The notes: generated from the letters alone by a model not told the origin. Positions 26,039 through 34,930 are shown, counted from the stretch's first letter. The stretch is 64,000 nucleotides of DNA from JBFMHP01 sp964557295 (GCA_964557295.1 CAZKZP010000011.1:1-64000); one strand, 5' to 3'. Translations and numbers: made by a program.

Positions 26039-26506
26039 ATGCAGATCCATCTCCTTGCCGTCGGCACGCGCATGCCCGACTGGGTGACCCAGGGGTACGA
26101 GGAGTTCGCCAAGCGCCTGCCGCCGGAGTGCCGCCTGAGGCTGGTCGAGATCCCCGCCGGCAAGCGCGGCAAGGGCGCGGATCTCAACCGGCTGATCAAG
26201 GAAGAGGGCGAGCGCATGCTCGCGGCCATCCCGAAGGGCGCGCGGGTGATCGCCCTGGAGGTGCAGGGTGGTGCCTGGACCACCGCGCAGCTGGCGCAGC
26301 GGCTCGATGAATGGCGCCACGACGGGCGCGACATCGCCCTGCTGGTCGGTGGCCCGGACGGTCTCGCCTCCCCGTGCCTGGAGCGCGCGACCGAACGCTG
26401 GTCTCTCTCCAGTCTCACCTTCCCGCACCCCCTGGTGCGCATCGTCGTGGCGGAACAACTGTACCGCGCCTGGAGTATCCTGCAGAATCATCCGTATCAT
26501 CGGTGA
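26039..26506 (+). CDS. rlmH: 23S rRNA (pseudouridine-1915-N3)-methyltransferase RlmH
   Basis: RlmH is a SPOUT-class enzyme that methylates pseudouridine 1915 on assembled 70S ribosomes. The 155-residue protein has the knot motif LLVGGPDGLA and the C-terminal HPLVRIVVAEQLYRAW. It begins five bases after rsfS, so the pair is co-transcribed. Confidence 0.95.
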   Translation: MQIHLLAVGTRMPDWVTQGYEEFAKRLPPECRLRLVEIPAGKRGKGADLNRLIKEEGERMLAAIPKGARVIALEVQGGAWTTAQLAQRLDEWRHDGRDIALLVGGPDGLASPCLERATERWSLSSLTFPHPLVRIVVAEQLYRAWSILQNHPYHR

Positions 26507-26520
26507 AGACTGTGTAGGTA

Positions 26521-26592
26521 GGCCGGGATAAGGCGTAGCCGTTCCCGGCAGATGGATCTGCCTTGCCGGCAACACGGTCGTTTATGCCGGCC
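26521..26592. repeat. Palindromic element GGCCGGGATAA...TTATGCCGGCC
   Basis: An 11-base inverted repeat with one mismatch (26521-26531 with 26582-26592) brackets a 50-base centre that can fold further (TTCCCGGCAGA ... CTTGCCGGCAA). It is reminiscent of GCCGGAT-type REP sequences. It fills most of the gap between rlmH and maf. Confidence 0.6.
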
Positions 26593-26609
26593 CACATGTG
26601 GTGTTACTA

Positions 26610-27203
26610 ATGAAGAGTGAAACGAAGATCTACCTCGCCTCGCAATCCCCGCGGCGGCGTGAATTGCTGGAACAGATCGGCATCGCTTATGAGGTGGTGG
26701 TGCCGGATGTGCCGGAGGAGTTGCGGCCGGGCGAGGCGCCTGAGGAATACGTGATCCGGCTGGCGCTGGAGAAGGCGCGCGCGGTGAGCGCGCGTCTGGG
26801 CGCGGCCGCGCGTTACCCGGTGCTGGCGGCCGATACGGCGGTGGTGCTGGAGCATGAGATCTTCGGCAAGCCGCGCGATCGTGAGGATGGCTTGAACATG
26901 CTCGCGCGGCTGTCGGGACGAACCCATCTGGTGCTCACCGGCATGGCGTTGGTGGGCGAGGACGAGCAGACGCGGCTGAGTGTCAGCCATGTGCATTTTC
27001 GACCCACGACCGAGCGCGAACGTGCCGCCTACTGGGCGAGCGGCGAGCCACGGGACAAGGCCGGCGGTTACGCCATCCAGGGCCAGGCGGCGGCGTTCAT
27101 CGAACGGCTGGAGGGCAGTTATTCCGGGGTGATGGGACTGTCCCTGTTCGATGTCGTCGAGATGTTGAACGCCTGCGGGAGCCGGGTGCTGGAACAAGAA
27201 TAA
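26610..27203 (+). CDS. maf: Maf-family nucleoside triphosphate pyrophosphatase (YhdE type)
   Basis: A 197-residue house-cleaning pyrophosphatase that hydrolyses dTTP, UTP and modified nucleotides. The signature begins IYLASQSPRRRELLEQIGI. The catalytic-site motif is in VLAADTAVVLE, and the end has EGSYSGVMGLSLFDVVEML. The ATG at 26610 (MKSETKIYLAS) fits the family better than the GTG at 26598. It precedes rng, as in E. coli. Confidence 0.92.
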   Translation: MKSETKIYLASQSPRRRELLEQIGIAYEVVVPDVPEELRPGEAPEEYVIRLALEKARAVSARLGAAARYPVLAADTAVVLEHEIFGKPRDREDGLNMLARLSGRTHLVLTGMALVGEDEQTRLSVSHVHFRPTTERERAAYWASGEPRDKAGGYAIQGQAAAFIERLEGSYSGVMGLSLFDVVEMLNACGSRVLEQE

Positions 27204-27221
27204 TCGAATGAAGGTCGCCAT

Positions 27222-28682
27222 ATGTCGGAAGAGCTTTTGATCAACGTCACCCCGCGCGAGACGCGGGTGGCGGTGCTGGAAAACGGCGTGCTGCAGGAGA
27301 TCTACATCGAGCGCGCCAGCAAGCGCGGCCTGGTCGGCAACATCTACAAGGGCAAGGTGGTGCGCGTGCTGCCCGGCATGCAGGCGGCGTTCGTCGAGAT
27401 CGGCCTGGAGCGCGCGGCGTTTTTGCATGAATCGGACATCGTCGAGTCCGGGCACGAGCTGAAGGGCCAGATCAAGGAAGGTATCACGCGCCTGCTGCAC
27501 GAAGGCCAGGAGGTGGTGGTGCAGGTGATCAAGGACCCGCTCGGCACCAAGGGCGCGCGCCTGACCACGCAGATGTCGCTCGCCGCGCGTTTTCTGGTCT
27601 TGATGCCGGGGATCAAGCACGTCGGCGTTTCGCAGAAGATCACCGACGAGGCCGAGCGCGAGCGTCTGCGCGGGCTGGTGCGCGCCGTGGTGGGCGAGGA
27701 GCCGGAGGACGGCTACATCGTCCGCACCGTCACCGAAGGGGTCGGCCAGCAGGCGATCGAGGAGGACGTGCGTTATCTCGAACGCCTGTGGCAGTCGATC
27801 CAGGAGCGCATCGCCACCGAGCGCGCCCCGAGCATCGTGCACGAGGATCTGAGCCTGGCAATGCGTGCCATGCGCGATCTGGTCGGGCCGGGTGTGGAGA
27901 AGGTGCGGATCGACTCGCGCGAGGGTTTTCGCAAGGCGGCCAAGTTCGCCGAGAAGTTCATCCCGGCGGTGGCGGCGAAGATCGAGCACTATCCCGGCGA
28001 GCGGCCGATCTTCGATCTCTACGGCGTGGAGGACGAGGTCCAGAAGGCGCTGGAGAAGAAGGTGCAGCTCAAGTCCGGCGGCTACCTGGTGATCGACCAG
28101 ACCGAGTCGATGACGACGATCGATGTGAACACCGGCGCCTTCGTCGGGCACCGCACGCTGGAGGAGACCATCTTCAAGACCAACCTGGAGGCGGCGCAGG
28201 CCATCGCGCGCCAGCTGCGCCTGCGCAATCTCGGCGGGATCATCATCCTGGATTTCATCGACATGGAAGACCCCGAGCACCGGCGCCAGGTGTTGCAGGC
28301 CCTGGAGCGCGCCCTGGCCAAGGATCATGCGCGCACCCACATCTGCGATGTCTCCAGCCTCGGCCTGGTGGAGATGACGCGCAAGCGCACCCGCGAGAGC
28401 CTGGAGCACATCCTGTGCGAGCCCTGCCAAGTGTGCCAGGGCCGCGGGTCACTCAAGACGCCGGAGACGGTCTGTTATGAAATCTTCCGCGAGCTGATCC
28501 GCGAGGCGCGCCAGTACGAGGCGCAGCAGTTCCTGGTGCTGGCCTCGAGCGAGGTCGTCGACCGGATGCTGGAGGATGAGTCGAGCAGCGTGGCCGAGCT
28601 GCAGGAGTTCATCGGCAAGCCGGTGAAGTTCCAGGTCGAATCGCTGTATACCCAGGAGCAATTCGATGTCGTGCCGCTGTAA
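27222..28682 (+). CDS. rng: Ribonuclease G
   Basis: RNase G cleaves single-stranded RNA, including the 5' end of 16S rRNA precursor. The 486-residue protein has an S1-type RNA-binding domain (about residues 35-125, GNIYKGKVVRVLPGMQAAFVEIG split by its strands), the DNase I-like catalytic region with TIDVNTG and IILDFIDM, and a zinc-link CEPCQVCQG. Lacks the C-terminal scaffold of RNase E. Followed by yhdP as in E. coli. Confidence 0.95.
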   Translation: MSEELLINVTPRETRVAVLENGVLQEIYIERASKRGLVGNIYKGKVVRVLPGMQAAFVEIGLERAAFLHESDIVESGHELKGQIKEGITRLLHEGQEVVVQVIKDPLGTKGARLTTQMSLAARFLVLMPGIKHVGVSQKITDEAERERLRGLVRAVVGEEPEDGYIVRTVTEGVGQQAIEEDVRYLERLWQSIQERIATERAPSIVHEDLSLAMRAMRDLVGPGVEKVRIDSREGFRKAAKFAEKFIPAVAAKIEHYPGERPIFDLYGVEDEVQKALEKKVQLKSGGYLVIDQTESMTTIDVNTGAFVGHRTLEETIFKTNLEAAQAIARQLRLRNLGGIIILDFIDMEDPEHRRQVLQALERALAKDHARTHICDVSSLGLVEMTRKRTRESLEHILCEPCQVCQGRGSLKTPETVCYEIFRELIREARQYEAQQFLVLASSEVVDRMLEDESSSVAELQEFIGKPVKFQVESLYTQEQFDVVPL

Positions 28683-28712
28683 GCGGTTGCGCTAGACAGC
28701 GGCGGAGGTAGG

Positions 28713-31700
28713 GTGCTCAGGCGCAGACTGAACCGGCTCTTGTGGTGGACCGCCGCGGTGGTCGCGGTGGGTCTCGCCCTGTTTTTGACCGCCGCCCAGC
28801 TGCTCTTCCCCATGGCCGAGGATTACCGCGTCGAGCTCGAGACCTGGGCGAGCGAGGTGCTGGGCCAACCGTTGCGTATCGGCAAGCTGGAGGCGCGCTG
28901 GCGTTATTTCTCCCCGGAGATGGTGCTGCGGGATGTCGCCCTCTTGCAGGCGCAGGACCTCAGCCCGCTCCAGGCGCTCGATCAGGTGGTCATCCGGATC
29001 GACATGTTTGAACTGCTGGTGCATTGGCGGCTCGATTTCTCGCAGTTGATCGTGGTGCTCGACGATGTCGCGGTGCAGCGCGATCTCAAGGGCCGCTTCC
29101 GGCTGCCGGAACTCCAGCCGCGCGCGGCGGCCGCCGACGAGGCCGGCGGCAACGAGGACTTCACGCGCTGGCTGTTGCGCCAGGGCCGGCTGAAGATCGC
29201 GGTGCGCCAGCTGCACTGGATCGACGAGCCCACCCGCGAGACCTACCGCTTCAACAATGTCGAATTCGATCTGCTGAATGACGGTGCGACCCATCATCTC
29301 GCCGGCGACATCGAGTTGCCGGAGCGCATCGGCAAGTCCTTGCGCGTGCGCGCCGAAATCGAGGGCGATCCCCTGGCCGGCAGAGAATGGCGGGGGCGGT
29401 TGTATCTCGCGGGCAAGGCCCTGTCCATGCCGTATCTGCTCGCCGGGCGCCAGTATCAAGGCGCCGGCATCGGCGCGGGTGTGCTGGATATCGAGCTCTG
29501 GAGTGATTGGGAGAAATCGCGTCCGGCGCGGTTGCGCGGCCGCGTCGATCTGACGGGGGTGCAGCTCAACCGCGCGCACGAGCCCGCGCTGGCCATCGAC
29601 CGCCTTCAGTCCTGGCTGGACTGGCGCGCGCTCGCGCAGGGCTGGCAGCTGGACTTCCATGATATGAATCTGCAACGCGGCGGCCGGAACTGGCCGACGA
29701 CCCGTGGCGGGGTCCGTTATTTCAGGGATGAGAGCGGCCATCGCGTAATCGCCCTGCGAGGCGAACATCTGCTCATCGACGAGGCGGCCGAGTTGCTGCT
29801 CTTCAGCCATCTCTTGCCGGAACCGGAGCGGCAACGGTTGATGGAGCTCGCGCCGCACGGGGAAATCGCCACGCTGGATATGATCATCGACGACCAGGCC
29901 GGGATCGGTGGCTACGCCGAGGTCAACGGCCTGGGGATCGCGCCGTGGCGGAATATACCGGGATTCAAGAATCTCACCGGTGTGCTGGCGCTCGATGCCC
30001 AGGGCGGTTACGCCGAGATCCGCACGCAGCAGGCGGAACTGTATTGGCCCAAGTTGTTTCGCGAACCGCTGATGCTCGATCGTTTCAACGGCCGCGTAGA
30101 CTGGCAGAGGCATGCGGATGGGCTGCATGTCACTGCCGAGAGGATCGAACTGGCCAATCGCGATATCCAGACCCTCAGCCGGATGTCGCTGATCTTCCCG
30201 CCGCAGGGTTCGCCGTGGCTGGATATCGGTGTGCGCTTCAAACAAGGCGACGGCCGACAGGTGTCGCGTTATCTGCCCGTGGGCGTGATGGGTGAGCATG
30301 TCGTCTCCTGGCTCGATCAGGGGATTGCCGCGGGCAGGGTCGATCAGGGCGCGATGGTGTATTTCGGCCGCCCCAGTGATTTTCCATTCGCGCACGGTGA
30401 AGGGCGTTTCGAGGTCTCGTTCGACGTCGACGATGCCGTCATCGTGCCGCAGACCGGCTGGCCGCGCATCGAGGACATCACGGCCAACGTGCGCTTCGCC
30501 GGCACGAGCATGGAGATCGAAGCCACGCGCGGGAGCATCTATGATTCCCGGGTGGCCCGCACGCGCGTGGCCATCGAAGACATGCGCGCGGTCCCCGCGC
30601 TGTTGACCGTGGACGGCTCGGTGCAAGGGCCGACGGCAGACAAGGTCCGCTATCTGCGCGAGAGTCCGCTGAGCGCGTCGTTCGACTATCTCGATCTGTT
30701 CGAATACGCGGGCGCGAGCCAGCTGCAGCTCGCGCTCGGCATACCGCTTGCCGCCGCCGCCGAGACCGAGGTCAACGCTACTCTCAAGTTTCTCGACAAC
30801 CAGGTGCGCATCAAGCCGGTGAATCTGCCGATCGAGGATGTCAGCGGCGAACTGATCATCGAAGGCGGCATGGTGAGATCCAACGACATCACCGCCATGC
30901 TCTATGGCCACCCCGTGTTCGCCCAGGTCACCCGCGTGGATCAGGCGGAGCGGCAGGCCACGGTGCTCGACGCCTGGGGGCAGGTCGACGGGGCGGCGCT
31001 GTCGGAGTATTTCCAGCATCCCCTGGCCAAGCAGCATCTGAGCGGCATCACCCCCTGGCATACCCAGCTGTACATACCGATCCATGCCGCGCCGGCGGAG
31101 CCGGTGACCTTGAGCGTCGAGAGCTCGCTGGAGGGCTTGGGCGTCGACCTCGATGCGCCGCTGGGCAAGAGCTCGGAGGAGACGCGCAAGCTCGTCGTGG
31201 TCAGCGAGTTTCCCCACGGGGGAGCCCCCCGGTTGCAGATCGATTACGGCGAGGCGCTCAGCGCGCGGCTCGCGCTGGAGCCCGAGGGCCGGATGCGCGG
31301 GGCCATTGCGTTTGGCGGCGGCACCCCCAGGTTGACCGCCGCCCCAGGTATCAGCCTCACCGGCACACTGCCCGCACTGTCGGTCACGAAATGGAAGGAG
31401 CTGCTGGATCAACACGCCGCAGCGCCCGCGGCCGGCGCCGCGGCCGTCCCCGGCCTGCTGAGCACGATCGATCTGAAGGTGGGCGAGCTGGAAGTCCTCG
31501 GCCAGCAGTTCACCGATTTGCACGTGCAGGCCACGCGGCTGGCCGAGCAATGGGTGGCCTCGGTCGAGAGCCGGGAGATGACCGGCAAGCTGCATGTCCC
31601 CATGGACACCGCGCGCGAGCCGGTGATGATGGAGCTCGCGCATTGGCGGCTGGGCAAGCTGCGCACCGGCGCCGCTTCCAGTACCGGCCCCGGCACGGAC

Positions 31701-32540
31701 CGCACCCTGGACATGGGCAAAACCCCGGCGCTGAAGATCAGCTGCGAGCGGTTTGAATATGGCGACCTCGCCCTGGGGCGACTGGCACTCAACACCCGCA
31801 AGGCCGGTCAGGTCTATCATGTGGATCACATGGAATTGATGCCCACCGATACCCGCATTTCAGTGCAGGGGGCTTGGCAGGTCCTCAACAACACCGAGCG
31901 CAGCGACCTGACGATTGCAGTGGATACCCAAGATGTCGGCAACACCTTGAGCGCCTTCGGCTTCGCCGACACCGTGGAAAAGGGCAAGGGACGCTTGAAC
32001 ATCCGCGCCGGCTGGGATGGAAACCCGATGGCCTTCAGCCTCGCCAAACTCAACGGCGAAGTCGACCTCACATTGCAGAAGGGCCGCCTGCTGGATATCG
32101 AACCGGGGGCGGCGGGCCGCATCTTTGGCCTGTTGAGCCTGCACGCCTTGCCGCGCCGGCTGACCCTCGACTTCAGCGACATGTTCTCCAAGGGATTCAC
32201 CTTCGACGAGATCGACGGCAAGTACCGGATCGTCAACGGCATCGCCACGACGGACGACTTCGTGATGCAGACCCCCGTGGCGCGCATCGACCTGGCCGGC
32301 ACGGTCGATCTCAAGAATCATTTATACGATCAGCGCGCCGTGGTCACGCCCTATGTCACGCAGAATCTGCCGATCCTCGGCGCGCTGACCCTCAGCCCGC
32401 AGATCGGGGCGATGATCCTGTTCGCCCAGCGCGTGTTCAAGAAGGAATTCGAAAAAATCGTGCAGTTCAAATACACCATTACCGGCTCGTGGGATGATCC
32501 CGACGTCGTGCAGCAGGAGGCAACCGGGCAAGCAAAATAA
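28713..32540 (+). CDS. yhdP: YhdP family AsmA-like phospholipid transport protein
   Basis: A 1275-residue inner-membrane-anchored protein. One N-terminal helix (about residues 9-30) is followed by a long periplasmic repeat of beta-rich segments (DUF3971) and a C-terminal AsmA2-like domain containing KGRLLDIEPGAAGRIFGLLSL in two halves. In E. coli, YhdP, TamB and YdbH bridge the envelope and move phospholipids outward. The start is GTG at 28713 with GGAGG immediately upstream. The order maf-rng-yhdP-nit is standard. Confidence 0.93.
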   Translation: MLRRRLNRLLWWTAAVVAVGLALFLTAAQLLFPMAEDYRVELETWASEVLGQPLRIGKLEARWRYFSPEMVLRDVALLQAQDLSPLQALDQVVIRIDMFELLVHWRLDFSQLIVVLDDVAVQRDLKGRFRLPELQPRAAAADEAGGNEDFTRWLLRQGRLKIAVRQLHWIDEPTRETYRFNNVEFDLLNDGATHHLAGDIELPERIGKSLRVRAEIEGDPLAGREWRGRLYLAGKALSMPYLLAGRQYQGAGIGAGVLDIELWSDWEKSRPARLRGRVDLTGVQLNRAHEPALAIDRLQSWLDWRALAQGWQLDFHDMNLQRGGRNWPTTRGGVRYFRDESGHRVIALRGEHLLIDEAAELLLFSHLLPEPERQRLMELAPHGEIATLDMIIDDQAGIGGYAEVNGLGIAPWRNIPGFKNLTGVLALDAQGGYAEIRTQQAELYWPKLFREPLMLDRFNGRVDWQRHADGLHVTAERIELANRDIQTLSRMSLIFPPQGSPWLDIGVRFKQGDGRQVSRYLPVGVMGEHVVSWLDQGIAAGRVDQGAMVYFGRPSDFPFAHGEGRFEVSFDVDDAVIVPQTGWPRIEDITANVRFAGTSMEIEATRGSIYDSRVARTRVAIEDMRAVPALLTVDGSVQGPTADKVRYLRESPLSASFDYLDLFEYAGASQLQLALGIPLAAAAETEVNATLKFLDNQVRIKPVNLPIEDVSGELIIEGGMVRSNDITAMLYGHPVFAQVTRVDQAERQATVLDAWGQVDGAALSEYFQHPLAKQHLSGITPWHTQLYIPIHAAPAEPVTLSVESSLEGLGVDLDAPLGKSSEETRKLVVVSEFPHGGAPRLQIDYGEALSARLALEPEGRMRGAIAFGGGTPRLTAAPGISLTGTLPALSVTKWKELLDQHAAAPAAGAAAVPGLLSTIDLKVGELEVLGQQFTDLHVQATRLAEQWVASVESREMTGKLHVPMDTAREPVMMELAHWRLGKLRTGAASSTGPGTDRTLDMGKTPALKISCERFEYGDLALGRLALNTRKAGQVYHVDHMELMPTDTRISVQGAWQVLNNTERSDLTIAVDTQDVGNTLSAFGFADTVEKGKGRLNIRAGWDGNPMAFSLAKLNGEVDLTLQKGRLLDIEPGAAGRIFGLLSLHALPRRLTLDFSDMFSKGFTFDEIDGKYRIVNGIATTDDFVMQTPVARIDLAGTVDLKNHLYDQRAVVTPYVTQNLPILGALTLSPQIGAMILFAQRVFKKEFEKIVQFKYTITGSWDDPDVVQQEATGQAK

Positions 32541-32597
32541 AACCAGCTGCATGACGATCTAACGCCATGATAAGCTGAATAAACTCGGGACTTGCGA

Positions 32598-32603
32598 TAT
32601 ACT
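32598..32603 (+). promoter_or_regulatory. Possible -10 element upstream of nit
   Basis: TATACT lies 54 bases before the nit start, in the 116-base gap after yhdP. The -35 at 17 bases (CTGAAT, 32575-32580) is weak, so the call is tentative. Confidence 0.3.
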
Positions 32604-32656
32604 GCGCGCCTTTTTGATGTCCGGATAATCTGAATGAATGTGTTGGAGGAATCTGA

Positions 32657-33553
32657 ATGACGAGAGTCGCCGCCATCCAAATGGCCTCGGGGACGAACGT
32701 GGGGGCGAACCTGACGGAAGCCGGCCGGCTGATTTCGCACGCTGCGAAAAATGGCGCGAAGCTGGTGGTATTGCCGGAGAACTTCGCCATCATGGGCATC
32801 AACGAATATGACAAGCTCAAGGTCAAGGAGCAGGACGGCAAGGGTCCCATTCAGGATTTTCTGGCCGATCAGTCGGCCAAACACGGCATCTGGCTCGTGG
32901 CCGGCACCGTGCCGCTGGCCGCGCATGCGCCGGATCAAGTGCGCGCCGCCTGCCTGGTGTTCGACAACAAGGGCAAGCGCGTGGCGCGCTACGACAAGAT
33001 CCATCTGTTCGACGTGCGTATCCAGGAATCCGGCGAGAACTACAACGAATCGCAGACCATCGAACACGGCGATCAGATCGTTGTGCTCGATACCCCCTTC
33101 GGCAAGCTTGGACTGGCGGTCTGTTACGATCTGCGGTTTCCCGAGATGTTCCGCGCCATGGTCGACCAGGGTGNNNNNNNNNNGCTCACGGTCTGCTACG
33201 ACCTGCGCTTCCCCGCGCTCTACCGCGCGCTGGCGGAAGCCGGCTGCTCCTTCCTCGCCATTCCCTCGGCGTTCACCGCCATCACCGGCAAGGCGCACTG
33301 GGAGGTGCTGGTGCGGGCGCGGGCCATCGAGAACTTGTCTTACGTCATCGCCTCGGCGCAGGGCGGCTATCACATCGGCGGCCGCGAGACCCATGGCGAC
33401 AGCATGATAGTCGACCCCTGGGGCAATGTGCTCGACCGGCTCTACCGCGGCTCGGGCGTGGTCTACGCCGATATCGACACCGCCTACATGCGCGGCGTGC
33501 GCCGCAACTTCCCCTGCCTCTCGCATCGACGCTTCGGAATCGTCAAGCGTTGA
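32657..33553 (+). CDS. Carbon-nitrogen hydrolase (nitrilase superfamily), broken by a doubtful assembly join
   Basis: A Nit-type amidohydrolase with the triad residues in LVVLPENFAIMG (E), KIHLFDVRI (K) and VCYDLRFP (C). The order yhdP-nit is common; the family removes deaminated glutathione or similar amides. Ten N at 33174-33183 interrupt it. The segment just before the gap (VCYDLRFPEMFRAMVDQG) and just after it (VCYDLRFPALYRALAEAG) are the same protein region with different DNA, so about 20 residues are present twice. As assembled it is 298 codons, longer than expected. The true gene should be normal; the join looks chimeric. Confidence 0.85.
   Translation: MTRVAAIQMASGTNVGANLTEAGRLISHAAKNGAKLVVLPENFAIMGINEYDKLKVKEQDGKGPIQDFLADQSAKHGIWLVAGTVPLAAHAPDQVRAACLVFDNKGKRVARYDKIHLFDVRIQESGENYNESQTIEHGDQIVVLDTPFGKLGLAVCYDLRFPEMFRAMVDQGXXXXLTVCYDLRFPALYRALAEAGCSFLAIPSAFTAITGKAHWEVLVRARAIENLSYVIASAQGGYHIGGRETHGDSMIVDPWGNVLDRLYRGSGVVYADIDTAYMRGVRRNFPCLSHRRFGIVKR
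33174..33183. other. Assembly gap (10 N) in nit with duplicated flanks
   Basis: The catalytic-cysteine segment VCYDLRFP occurs on both sides of the N-run (33119-33142 and about 33191-33214), with about 20 homologous residues overlapping but different codons. This indicates contigs from two different templates or an unresolved variant. Confidence 0.9.
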
Positions 33554-33573
33554 GCGCGCGCTGTTCGCAGCTC

Positions 33574-33652
33574 GTAGGTCGGGATGACTCAGGAAGCCCG
33601 ACTTGATCCTGTCACATACGCATGTTGGGCTTCCTGCGTCAGCCCAACCTAC
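33574..33652. repeat. 29-bp inverted repeat, REP-like GTAGGTYGGG element
   Basis: Arms at 33574-33602 and 33624-33652 are inverted copies matching at about 24 of 29 positions. Each arm folds alone: GTCGGG...CCCGAC on the left and GTTGGG...CCCAAC on the right, so the C-G to T-A differences keep pairing. The right arm plus CTACTTTT could also terminate transcription from nit. It sits between convergent nit and darP. Confidence 0.75.
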
Positions 33653-33654
33653 TT

Positions 33655-34173
33655 TTACCTCAGCAGTGTCTTGAGCATCTGATACAAGGCGCGGGATGCT
33701 TTCGGTGGCTTGTCGGTCTCTTGTTCGTGCTTGGCGTTGCGCAGCAACTGCCGCAGCTGTTGCAGATCCGCCGTCGGGGCCTCGCGCAGCAGCGCCTCCA
33801 AGGCCTGATCCCCTTCGCGCAGCAGCCGCTCGCGCCAGCGTTCGGCGCGGTGTTGCTGGGCGACCTGCTGCTGATGTTTGTTCTCCTGCCGGGCGAGGAA
33901 TTCCTCGATCGGCGCGGGATCGGTCTTGCGCATCAGCTTGCCGATGTATTGCAGCTGGCGGCGCTGCGCGATGTGTGACTTGATGCGCTGGGCCTCGAGC
34001 AGCGCGGCGAGCAGATCCTCGGGCATGGCGATGGTTTCGAGCTTCTTGGGCGGATACGCCAGCAGTCTTTGCCCGAGTGATTGCAAGTCTTCCATCTCGC
34101 GCTTGAGTTGCGATTTGCTTTTTTCCTCCGGCAGTTCGAAGCCGGATTCATCGTGGTCGTCCGAAGGATTCAT
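33655..34173 (-). CDS. darP: Ribosome biogenesis factor DarP (YjgA)
   Basis: DarP helps 50S subunit assembly. The 172-residue, highly charged helical protein has the family core KSKSQLKREMEDLQSLGQRL and LLEAQRIKSHIAQRRQLQYIGKLMR (in parts). It is usually found between tldD and pmbA in gammaproteobacteria; neither is present in this window. Here it is convergent with nit, across a palindromic repeat. Confidence 0.9.
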   Translation of the reverse strand: MNPSDDHDESGFELPEEKSKSQLKREMEDLQSLGQRLLAYPPKKLETIAMPEDLLAALLEAQRIKSHIAQRRQLQYIGKLMRKTDPAPIEEFLARQENKHQQQVAQQHRAERWRERLLREGDQALEALLREAPTADLQQLRQLLRNAKHEQETDKPPKASRALYQMLKTLLR

Positions 34174-34267
34174 GGTGCGCGCATTCTCGGCTGGCTGGTT
34201 GATGTCGAAGCTGCATTTTACACGCTATTATTACCAGGGTGTCGATTCCTTGAGGGGGCCGAGCGTG

Positions 34268-34726
34268 ATGGAGGTAAAGAGGATGTGGCCAGATCCGCGT
34301 GCCGTGCTCGCGATGCTGCTGGTGATCGCCGTGAGCGCCTGCACCCCGGTGCGCCCGGCGGAGACGGAGATGACGGTGTTGTACGTGCCGGTCGAGGAGC
34401 TGGGCGCGGAGCAGCAGCGGGTGGTGACTGCCTTCGTCGAACACCGCGATGGGTGCTTCTCCGCGCGTAACGCCAAGCAGGGCGTGGTCGCCCGCCGCGG
34501 CGCCCAGGACTACCGGCTCATGAATGAGGACCGCAGCCTCGAGTTGCGCATCGCGGGGCGCCCGGATGCGAAAGAGCTGCGGGTGACCCTGAGCAATTGG
34601 ACGGAGCGCCGCTTCCGGCAGCGCGACGTGGTGTGCTACCAGGAAGTGGTCGACCGGCTGACGCGGCTGTATGGCGCCGAGCGGGTGGTGGTGCGCGATG
34701 ACTGTCCGGGCGGGTGCCTGCGTTAG
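34268..34726 (+). CDS. Small lipoprotein of unknown function
   Basis: Not recognised. A 152-residue product with a signal peptide and lipobox VIAVSAC. The mature part has three further cysteines, C-F in HRDGCFSARN and two near the end (DDCPGGC), plus one in RDVVCYQE, which could form disulfides in the periplasm. A second ATG at 34283 has GGAGG eight bases upstream and would also keep the signal peptide, so it may be the true start. It is divergent from darP. Confidence 0.6.
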   Translation: MEVKRMWPDPRAVLAMLLVIAVSACTPVRPAETEMTVLYVPVEELGAEQQRVVTAFVEHRDGCFSARNAKQGVVARRGAQDYRLMNEDRSLELRIAGRPDAKELRVTLSNWTERRFRQRDVVCYQEVVDRLTRLYGAERVVVRDDCPGGCLR

Positions 34727-34744
34727 CCGGTGAATGGCTTGTGG

Positions 34745-34930
34745 TTATTTCGCGGTGGTCTTGGTGGCCCCGCAGTGCTTGCAGCGGTACAGGGTCACCA
34801 GGCGTCCTTGCTTTACGTCGAATTGCTTCTCTTGCGCGATCTCCCATTTGTGCAGCCCGTTCTGGCAGAGGATCTTCTTGCCGTGTTTTTCGCCCGGTTT
34901 GGGGCGTTTGAATTTCAGGATTTGCGCCAT
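34745..34930 (-). CDS. Small zinc ribbon-like protein, unknown function
   Basis: Not recognised. A 61-residue protein starting MAQILKFKRPKPGEKHGKK. It has one cysteine and histidine in ILCQNGLHKW and a CKHC pair in LYRCKHCGATKTTAK, a pattern suited to one zinc ion. Strongly basic, so an RNA or ribosome partner is possible. The ATG at 34930 is preferred to an upstream start at 34963. It faces the lipoprotein gene and is divergent from mlaF. Confidence 0.6.
   Translation of the reverse strand: MAQILKFKRPKPGEKHGKKILCQNGLHKWEIAQEKQFDVKQGRLVTLYRCKHCGATKTTAK

Noticed and set aside
28692..31829. A 1045-codon open frame antisense to yhdP
   Set aside because: It lies fully opposite a clear yhdP gene. 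Its product is rich in H, Q, R and L without domains, as expected for the antisense shadow of a GC-rich gene.
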